Shown here piece by piece: positions 57,231-64,000 of a stretch of DNA of 64,000 nucleotides. How positions within the stretch are numbered: position 1 is the first letter of the stretch; each line of letters begins with the position of its first letter. Below the pieces are notes generated by a model, which saw only the letters and a list, made by a program, of their open reading frames with translations, did no database searches and was not told the origin of the DNA. Position numbers and translations under genes: made by a program. This DNA comes from Metridium senile (lineage: Eukaryota > Cnidaria > Anthozoa > Actiniaria > Metridiidae), in assembly GCA_949775045.1 (NCBI GenBank), contig OX459101.1, positions 19,576,816 through 19,640,815 on the forward strand. Reading direction: 5' to 3'.

Positions 57231-58718
57231 ATGCATGTGAATGTCGGTGCCTCTATAGTCGCTGCGCATGCGCACTGCGACGATCGCCGTGGCAGCTACA
57301 TAGAGCAGCTAGATGGCCACTCTTCCAGCCATCTCTCAGCTTACCACGACTACAGCCAAAGACGAGGAAGCCGCAGGAGCTTATACTTTAGTGATTTTGC
57401 TGACTCTCAATCAACGCGAGATCGTCTCAAAGCGGAAGGCATCGCTACCGCGCCATCGGATAGACCAAGAATACGAATAAACATTCGCGGACACAAGTAT
57501 GAGACTTTCACCTCAACTTTAGATCGATTCCCAGAGACTTTACTCGGATCCGATGGAGGCAGAGATCGGTTTTACGATACGCTCAACGAAGAGCTGTGTT
57601 TTAACAGGGATCCCAATTCTTTCGATGCCATTTTATTCTTCTATCAATCAGGAGGTATTTTGGCGAGACCTGATTCCGTTGACGAGGACCTCTTCGATGA
57701 GGAGGTGAAGTTTTTTCATTTATACGAAGAAAGGGAAGTTATCGATGAAAGTTTAACCTCTATTCCAGAAGAGCTTATTCCCATGATTCCCCCGGCGGAT
57801 ACAAAGAAAGAGAAACTATGGAAAATCCTCGAAAGACCGCCAGAGTCCCGGTGCGGACGTCTTTTCGCGCGCATTTCGTGGCTTGTCATTCTCCTCTCCG
57901 TGATTGCGTTCTGTTTAGAAACCGTGCAGTCTTTAAAAAATTTAACGGTTATTCAAACCAGAGCACATGCACCTACAAAGAACTACAGCCGGTTGACCGC
58001 CAATGGTACTACACGTGGTCCAGGGACTACTGAGTCAGCCGATGTAGTTACCAACCCTGTAAGCTTCTGGTTCTTTGTGGATACAATGTTTGTGATCTTT
58101 TTTACTTTAGAATACTTAGCAAGGATATATTCCGCTCCGAATAGACTACGTTTCTTCCGTTCATTTTTATCAATAGTCGACTTTTGCGCAATCACTCCTT
58201 ACTACATCCTTCACATCGCGAACGAAGGCCAGTTCAACAGTATCAAATCCTTTAACGTTATACGTTCAATACGCCTGTTTCGAGTGATAAGACTGCTGAA
58301 GTTATCGCGGTATAGTAGCGGGCTCAAACTACTCGGACGTGCTCTGTTTAAGAGTCGAGGGAAGATGATGTCTTTATGCTGCTGTGTTGTAATGGCTGTG
58401 GTATTCTATTCGGGTTTATTATTCTACATCGAAGGATACCAAGATGGTAATACTACATTTTCGAGTATACCCGATGCGTTCTGGTTCTCAATTGTTACCA
58501 TGTCAACCGTGGGGTACGGGGATGTAGTACCGAAAACTCCACCGGGGAAGCTCGTTGGTTCGTTCTGTGCACTGACTGGTATTATTTTGTTATACATACT
58601 GCCAATTCCTTCGTTTGTTACGGATTTTAGCGAGCTTTATAAGAAATGGCGTCAAGCAAAGGGAAGGACTAAGAGCAAGAATGGTAGAAGGTCAAGAATT
58701 AATGTCAATATATGGTGA
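57231..58718 (+). CDS. Shaker-type (Kv1-like) voltage-gated potassium channel subunit, single exon
   Basis: 495 residues, uninterrupted. T1 tetramerisation domain ~80-170 (IRINIRGHKYETFTSTLDRF; FDAILFFYQSGGILARP), with the Shaker pattern and no Kv2-4 type zinc motif seen. S1 ~213-231, S2 ~278-299 with the charge-transfer Glu294, S3 ~310-330. S4 343-362 has six regularly spaced charges (R345, R348, R351, R354, K357, R360). S5 ~380-400, filter TVGYGD 426-431, S6 ~444-466. The S6 hinge reads PIP (458-460) in place of PVP. Residues 240-276 form a long N-X-S/T-containing S1-S2 loop. The short C-terminus lacks a PDZ ligand. ATG context CAAGATG; an in-frame alternative was not needed. It forms plasma-membrane K+ channels as tetramers. 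Cnidarian Shaker families are large and often intronless. Confidence 0.96.
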   Translation: MHVNVGASIVAAHAHCDDRRGSYIEQLDGHSSSHLSAYHDYSQRRGSRRSLYFSDFADSQSTRDRLKAEGIATAPSDRPRIRINIRGHKYETFTSTLDRFPETLLGSDGGRDRFYDTLNEELCFNRDPNSFDAILFFYQSGGILARPDSVDEDLFDEEVKFFHLYEEREVIDESLTSIPEELIPMIPPADTKKEKLWKILERPPESRCGRLFARISWLVILLSVIAFCLETVQSLKNLTVIQTRAHAPTKNYSRLTANGTTRGPGTTESADVVTNPVSFWFFVDTMFVIFFTLEYLARIYSAPNRLRFFRSFLSIVDFCAITPYYILHIANEGQFNSIKSFNVIRSIRLFRVIRLLKLSRYSSGLKLLGRALFKSRGKMMSLCCCVVMAVVFYSGLLFYIEGYQDGNTTFSSIPDAFWFSIVTMSTVGYGDVVPKTPPGKLVGSFCALTGIILLYILPIPSFVTDFSELYKKWRQAKGRTKSKNGRRSRINVNIW

Positions 58719-58751
58719 CATCGGCAATGTGTTACCCTGGATACTAGAGGA

Positions 58752-59096
58752 CCTGGGGGTACTCCCTTTGTCCAAGTGGTAGAGGTAAGGGGTAGGGATT
58801 TTGCAAATGACTCTTCTCCAAAGGTTTGCATAAATTTAAGAGAACTGTCAAATCCTTTTTGATTTCAAACCCTGAAAGATACGACTGTGCGATGTTCTTG
58901 GCAGTTAAGATTATTTTTATAGCTAACAAAGCCAAGTAAAAATGACCCTGATAGCTACAGAGTCATATTATGTAATTGACTTTTGAGCAAGAACCTTAAA
59001 AGGATCCTAAAAGGTACGCACAGGGAATATTTTCGACCCTAAAAGAAGCGCCGATCATCCCGGCCTACCACTTGATCAAAGGGAATAACCCCAGGG
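58752..59096. mobile_element. hAT-like MITE with perfect 8-bp duplication, in the Kv 3' UTR
   Basis: CTAGAGGA at 58,744-58,751 and 59,097-59,104 flanks ends CCTGGGGGTACTCCCTTTG and the inverse CAAAGGGAATAACCCCAGGG. An 8-bp duplication is typical of hAT. The element starts 33 bp after the Kv stop. Relatives at 31,181 and 62,865. Confidence 0.92.
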
Positions 59097-59109
59097 CTAG
59101 AGGATTTCT

Positions 59110-59600
59110 TTATCTAGTCTAATCTTTGTGATTACCATGTGTACGTCTGTGTTCGTTCAGATCTACAAACGCCAAAGCAAGATGAAAATAACCTCTGGTA
59201 CCCAGGTCGATTAGTAATGGGATACTATTTTTAATTGGCTTAGTTTGCAGCATATTAAGGAAAGTATTTGTATTTTACAAAGAAGTTTATAATCAATAAA
59301 ATATATGATAATAGTGATGTTAATATTATCAATTTTTTTCACAAAAATTTCCCTTGGAATAAATAAATTTATCTATCATATCTATAGTCTCTGATGATGC
59401 CGTTGACGGCGAAAGCTCAGACTCGTAATAAAATACATTCATAGTAGCAAGACCTCATTCGAACCAATCCTAGTAATTCCCTTGAAATGTTCTATCGCCT
59501 TGAACAACTTTTTTGAATTAGTCGTATGTCCATTATTCCTTTCGGTCTTGAAATGACTTAGCACCTTGGACAACCCTTTTTACTCCGATGAAGGGCTAAA
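59110..59600. other. Probable Kv 3' flank
   Basis: AATAAAA sequences near 59,296 and 59,429 are possible poly(A) signals. GATGATGCCGTTGACGGCGAAAGCTC at ~59,393 is another repeat relic. Confidence 0.4.
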
Positions 59601-60030
59601 GCTAGTTACCATATGATCGCTCACGATCGCCGAATTGCTGAAAATTACGCCAGCGATCGTCAGCGATTATATGGAAACACTTTTCAGCGATCGGATTTGA
59701 ATTGTGTGCGCGCAGAAAAATTGTATAATCGCTGACGATCGCTGGCATCATTTTCAGCGATAAGGCGATCGTGAGCGATCATATATGGAAACTAGGCTTA
59801 AAGCTCAAAACTTCAATAAAGTTAAGTTACAAATATCATTATATTGTTTACCTACATTTGTATCTATCGTAACACCAACACAGTCTATACATTCAAGTTT
59901 AGGTGTATGCCTATAATCACTTTCCTTCTTTGAATAATCTATCGCCTTGGACAACCTTTTTGAAATAGGTGTATGCCTATAATTCCTTTCAGTCTTGGAC
60001 AACCTTTTTAAAATAGGTGTATTTGTTGAT
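59480..60030. repeat. Degenerate repeats (CGCCTTGGACAACCTTTTTGA)
   Basis: CCTTGGACAACC.TTTT recurs at ~59,570, 59,945 and 59,992, with TAGGTGTATGCCTATAAT between; split by the MITE at 59,601. Confidence 0.7.
59601..59801. mobile_element. MITE, CTAGTTACCATATGATCGC family, copy 2
   Basis: CTAGTTACCATATGATCGCT with AGCGATCATATATGGAAACTAG. TAAAGCT borders both sides, and the flanks together rebuild GATGAAGGGCTAAAGCTC, a repeat motif known from other loci here (55,910), so it inserted into an older repeat. Confidence 0.85.
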
Positions 60031-60069
60031 GGTATTGTGGGGACAATGAGTTCATACGTGGATGTTTTC

Positions 60070-60960
60070 ATACTTTAGTTTATCAACGATTCATAAAACT
60101 GTTGACTTGTGATCTTTTATCGTGTGTTTACGCAAAATGTTAAGTCTTTATCAGCAAGATTATATCTACATTAATGTAATTAACGTACGTGCCGTGGTTT
60201 ACAGGAATTTATCGGTCGATAAAATTGGCTGGTCACGCTGGCAGTAATACAATATATATATGTTACTACATATGCAGTCTCAGTGAAGCATTTCTCGAAT
60301 AGTTCTTAGAAAAGACAAGTGCGGCTAATGAGCAAAGCCCAACTTAGTCTGCGTATGTTGCTTATTCTTATGTCACTAGTGTGAACCAGGCTTAAGTAAA
60401 TATAAGCCGGCGATAAAATTCAAATCCAAATACACCATAAAAATTCCTGCGCCATTAAAATTTTCAATCATATTATGTCCAATATATACCCCAAGAGTAT
60501 AAGCTCAACAAGGGGGTCTGTATGCTTATTTACAAAACAGCAAAAGCCACTTTACAAGGAGAACTAAAATGAACAAAAATAGAAGAAAATAGCTAAGGAT
60601 TAGTAATAAAATAACTAAGATATAGCAACAGGAAATTGTAGTAGTCAAGCATTTTACAAAAACCAGAAATACTCCAGTTTCATGTTATCTAGCACCGCTG
60701 TACTATTTGACAAAGGCGCAATTTGTTGTCAAAATATTCACAAATTCCAAGCAAACTGGCGGGAAAACGTAAACGTTTAATAGTAGAAAACAAATTCAAA
60801 TTTACTTCGAATTGAGGCTTAGCCTGTGCAAATGCGCCTTTTGTCAAATAATACATGATTCACTGCCCCTCGTGATTTTTAATCGATATATCGATTGGCT
60901 ACGCCGGGGATCAATTAAGTCTTCATAGATGCCGTTTTTAGTGTCGGGTTTCCTGTGTTC
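60070..60960. other. Intergenic, downstream of the Tctex1 gene
   Basis: No gene seen. On the minus strand this is 3' flank; no clear poly(A) signal assigned. Confidence 0.5.
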
Positions 60961-60972
60961 CAACACATGCTA

Positions 60973-61809
60973 TCAATAATCAAGAGCTACAACCATCGCC
61001 GTCGCCACAGCGAAAACATGTCCATTCCGATAACTCGCAGCTGTGAATAAATCCCTATCGTTTTCTATAAGCGCCTGTGTAGCGATATCTATACCATTGT
61101 CACGCACTGCACCTACATAGACTAGCGTGACGACCTTGCATGACTGTCCTTTCGCTTCTTTCATGATTTCCACCCGACGACGGACGAGTTCACTAACATT
61201 CTTCCCGAGCTTGTCACAAATCTCACGCTTGTACTGCGTGACATTCTCAAACTGTAACATAAGTGTCTCAAGAATAATATCTTTTAGAACCTGTTTTTCT
61301 TTTTCGCAAGATGCCACGGACGAAGTCACACAAATGTTGTTAGATTTTCTTCTTGAGAAAAGCGAGCTGTTGTCGACCGTAAGTTGAAGAGGTAAACTCA
61401 GAGAGCTTTGGATGCTCTGCATACTACTAGTTGACGAATCTGAACTGAAATCTGGCACGATATCTTCTGGGTATCCTAGCGGGAATGATGAACACGGCAC
61501 TAAGGATGATATAGTTGGAGCAGAAACTTTTCTTGATTTACTGTCGGATTTCCCATTGAAATGAAACTGCGAAAACAGCGAGATTTTTCTCGTTCGTTTG
61601 GGTTTAGGCGACACTTTACGCTTATCACTTTTATCCTTCTTGTCTACGGCAGCAAGACTTCGCTCTGAACGAAAATACGATCCTTGAATTCCAAATGGAC
61701 TTCTCGTAGGCTTGCAGATTATGTCTGACTCATTTCCAGAGTGAAAATGCAGCGGATCTGAGATCGTTCCTTCGCGAGTGTACAACTCAGTTGTAAACGG
61801 ATCACCCAT
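60973..61809 (-). CDS. Tctex1-domain protein (dynein light chain Tctex-type family)
   Basis: 278 residues in one exon. Residues ~1-160 are Ser/Lys-rich and probably disordered, with basic SPKPKRTRKISLFSQF, and may be phosphorylated. Residues ~165-278 form the Tctex-1 fold: an N-terminal helix region (ILETLMLQFENVTQYKREIC), then VSELVRRRVEIMKE, strand KVVTLVYVGAV, and the hallmark C-terminus DLFTAASYRNGHVFAVATAM ending VVALDY. In the family this last strand forms the dimer interface, and members bind dynein intermediate chain or cargo. A long N-terminal extension resembles TCTEX1D4 (DYNLT4) more than canonical ~113-residue DYNLT1. It points toward cilia or dynein transport, by inference. Single exon, with upstream ATG MGDPFTTELY as the only reasonable start. 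Confidence 0.87.
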   Translation of the reverse strand: MGDPFTTELYTREGTISDPLHFHSGNESDIICKPTRSPFGIQGSYFRSERSLAAVDKKDKSDKRKVSPKPKRTRKISLFSQFHFNGKSDSKSRKVSAPTISSLVPCSSFPLGYPEDIVPDFSSDSSTSSMQSIQSSLSLPLQLTVDNSSLFSRRKSNNICVTSSVASCEKEKQVLKDIILETLMLQFENVTQYKREICDKLGKNVSELVRRRVEIMKEAKGQSCKVVTLVYVGAVRDNGIDIATQALIENDRDLFTAASYRNGHVFAVATAMVVALDY

Positions 61810-62665
61810 ATTCTATCGAGCTCGGTGGCAAACAGCTGGGATCAATGTGTATCACTCAAAAATTTGATATCAATGCCACTGAGAAATAACAGCTTGAACT
61901 AGTAAATAAATGAGTGAATTTAATAACTTGGATTTTTTGCAGCCGTTGTTGATGACGTTGAATCCAAGCTTTGATTTCAATGGTCTCTTGGAGAGAGTTC
62001 TAAACCAATAAATAAATGAATTAACTTGGAATTGTGAAGTTGTTGATGAGATTGATGAATACAATGAAACACGGAGAAATCAAATCCAAGCTATGAATTC
62101 AATGTTCTGTGGAAGAGAGCTCTTTTCAACAAATGTACTCAGATAACCTTGAAATTTTCTCTGCTGGGATTCAATTGAGTCAAATGACTACAAACAGCTG
62201 GATTCAATATATCAATTCAAACTTCGCCTTCAACGCTCTGCGTGAAACATTTGCACCAGAAAGTTGTTTTCACGTTGATTTAGTTCACGTCAATGATTGA
62301 AGTAGTCGAAACTTACCATAAAGACACGTTGCTTTCATGCGAGTAACTACAGCAAATATCTAACATATGTCAATTTGTGAGTTTATCATTCATTAAACAG
62401 ACTTCCGAGGAGCAGTGTGTTATGCGAAGTATGTTTTTTAAATGTTTCTACCTACTTTTACATACATTCTTTGTGGCTTCTTTGTCATTTGAATGACCTA
62501 TATCGCTAGATTTAGATAACCTAGCGGATACCAATTAGATTACTGATGACATTGATAACCCAGCTAAAACGTTAGTGAATGCACGGGGAAATATATATAC
62601 ATTGGAGCAGTAATTAATCAGTGAAACAACTTTGCCATGCTTTTTTTTTTTACCTTAAAAGGACT
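61810..62665. other. Upstream region of the Tctex1 gene
   Basis: Imperfect repeats of GAATCCAAGCT and GATTCAAT. The 63-codon plus frame at 62,109-62,300 has no recognisable family. Confidence 0.45.
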
Positions 62666-62667
62666 AA

Positions 62668-63345
62668 AAATGTACGATAACTAGCGGTTAAACTAGTGTG
62701 GACTGCGTCGGTGTTTCTAAGGAAACAATTGGAGTAAAAATGTACGGTAACTAGAGGTTAAACTAGTGTGGACTGCGTCGGCGATTCTAACATACATATA
62801 AACTTTATTAAAGTCGTTCTAGCGCTTATTAAAATAGCACTAATTGAAAACAGTTGGAGTAAAAATTTGGGGGAGGGGGGGGGGGGGGGGGTGTACTCCC
62901 TTTATCCAGGTGGTAGGGATGATCGGCGGAGGTTTTGAAAACGACCCCTAAAAGGTACGCACAGATAAAAATAACTGTTAAAGCCTTGATAATTTCAACC
63001 CCTAACAAGGTACGGATGTGCGATGTTCTTGCCAGCCAAGCTTACTTTTAGCAACAAAGCAGAGTAAAAATGAACCTTACAGGTTTTTAATTTTTTTTTT
63101 TCTATTTTTTTCAATATTTTTAACCCTAAAAGGTACGCCGATCACCCCTCAGCACTTGTACAAAGGGAGTACCAAATTCACACTCCCCCCTCTCCCCAGC
63201 ACCCACACACCCCGGGCTGCGTCAGTGTTTCTAATGAATGAATTGGAGTAAAAATGTACGATGAGTAGCGGTTAAACTAGTGTGGGCTGTGGCGGTGTTT
63301 CTAAGGAAACAATTACTAGAGGTTAAACTAATGTGGATTGTAGGT
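62668..63345. repeat. 70-bp dispersed minisatellite, split by a hAT-like element
   Basis: Units TGTACGATAACTAGCGGTTA with ACTAGTGTGGACTGCGTCGG at 62,671 and 62,741, then again from ~63,213 to 63,345. Same family as 1,196-1,366. Confidence 0.85.
62865..63205. mobile_element. hAT-like MITE (GTACTCCCTTT family), copy 3
   Basis: GTGTACTCCCTTTATCCAGG and the inverse GCACTTGTACAAAGGGAGTAC, inner GATGATCGGCGG / CGCCGATCACCCC. The left end is overlain by a poly-G run (62,873-62,892). Confidence 0.8.
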
Positions 63346-63393
63346 GTTTGTAAACTCCGTTTTAACTGCTATTTTAGCGAGCCTTCTCTGCAG

Positions 63394-63521
63394 GTGGCAT
63401 TGTCACGGGTTTCCTGTTTAGTAAAGTGAAGAGGGAGAATAGGGCGATAAGGGGAAGATTTACTTATAAAGAAACAGCCCTGACTGCCCGGAAGCTTGAA
63501 CTGGAACTAAAATATAATTAA
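63394..63521 (+). CDS. Candidate terminal exon, unknown small protein
   Basis: A strong acceptor (GCCTTCTCTGCAG) at 63,393 opens a frame ending in TAA at 63,519-63,521: GIVTGFLFSKVKRENRAIRG then RFTYKETALTARKLELELKY and N. The hydrophobic start followed by a basic, helical tail looks like the end of a small membrane protein. Codon use is balanced, unlike the surrounding repeats. No upstream exon was identified in the window and I do not recognise the family. Confidence 0.4.
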
Positions 63522-63829
63522 TGAAAAGCAATTTTAAAATTCATAAAATGGGACGAATTCCTCCGAGACATTCTATGAATCTGAAGGAACCGATTTAACG
63601 TGTAGGATGAAGATTTCGACGCCATCCGCGCTATCCCGACAGAAAACCTAACGTCGCACTAGTCAAAAGACCAGGGAGGAAGAGGAGAACCAGCCCCTAG
63701 ACTATAAAGTGCTAACTAAGCAACTATCAATTATATAATGTCAAATTGGGGTAGTCTATTCGGCGAAGTTTTATTGTTTTATTGTTATGCTAACGGTACA
63801 ATTAAAAAATTTGGGAATTGATTTAGGCC

Positions 63830-64000
63830 TCTTCTACACGAATCCAATCCGGCTGAAACCGCATAGAAATATTTGTGTCCACACGAATCCTGTTGATCGT
63901 TTCCTATTCAAAAGTATGCGGTTTCAAGTGACCGGATTCACTGGATTCGCGTGGACGATAGGCCGATTCGCATCAAAATGTATGCGGTTTCAAAAGTATC
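63830..64000. mobile_element. Repeat with CGAATCC..CCGGATTC motifs, cut by the window end
   Basis: CACACGAATCC, GAAACCGCATA and inverse TATGCGGTTTC, GGATTCGCGTGGA are arranged as in a palindromic MITE; the right end is missing. Confidence 0.55.

Overview
This is eukaryotic, AT-rich nuclear DNA from an invertebrate animal, most probably a cnidarian (sea anemone or coral). The clues are an intronless Shaker-type Kv channel gene, a local family of single-exon TRIM-NHL genes, introns with ordinary GT/AG borders, and a dense load of palindromic MITE-like elements and minisatellites. The phylum call is inference. No bacterial operon, viral genome, CRISPR array or rRNA/tRNA gene was recognised.

Layout. 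1-1.1 kb: the last four exons of a TTC39-like TPR gene (+). 1.1-4.5 kb: repeats and MITEs. 4.5-37 kb, all on the minus strand: three TRIM-NHL paralogues in very different states, plus a decayed NHL fragment. TRIM copy 1 (4.73-10.99 kb) is cut inside its RING finger by a 4,000-bp transposon with TTAA target duplication and ~985-bp inverted ends. TRIM copy 2 (16.1-18.3 kb) is frameshifted in its coiled coil. TRIM copy 3 (34.7-37.0 kb) is open throughout, but a 1.07-kb insertion replaced its ancestral stop codon and gave it a new 19-residue tail. Between copies 2 and 3 lies a ten-exon gene (22.9-32.7 kb) that no single ORF reveals. Spliced by GT/AG with every phase matching, it encodes a 673-residue ZU5-ZU5-UPA-(helical)-death-domain protein resembling PIDD1 and the ankyrin/UNC5 ZU5-UPA-DD module. 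A decayed second death domain follows it.

37-57 kb is gene-poor. It is built of minisatellites (65, 76, 113, 136, 66 and ~160 bp periods) and MITEs with readable target duplications, plus a LINE fragment. 57.2-58.7 kb: an intact single-exon Shaker-like Kv channel (+), with a hAT-like MITE starting 33 bp after its stop. 61.0-61.8 kb: a single-exon Tctex1-domain protein, a dynein light-chain relative (-). 63.4-63.5 kb: a candidate terminal exon of an unknown gene (+).

The genes do not form an operon. The TRIM array and the PIDD-like gene are both of kinds associated with ubiquitin and innate-immune or cell-death signalling, so a defence-related cluster is possible, but this is inference. A recurring theme is that short dispersed elements occur once as a simple copy and again, elsewhere in the window, as an internally amplified tandem array (3.6/47.3 kb, 25.5/52.1 kb, 26.2/50.9 kb, 12.3/55.6 kb).
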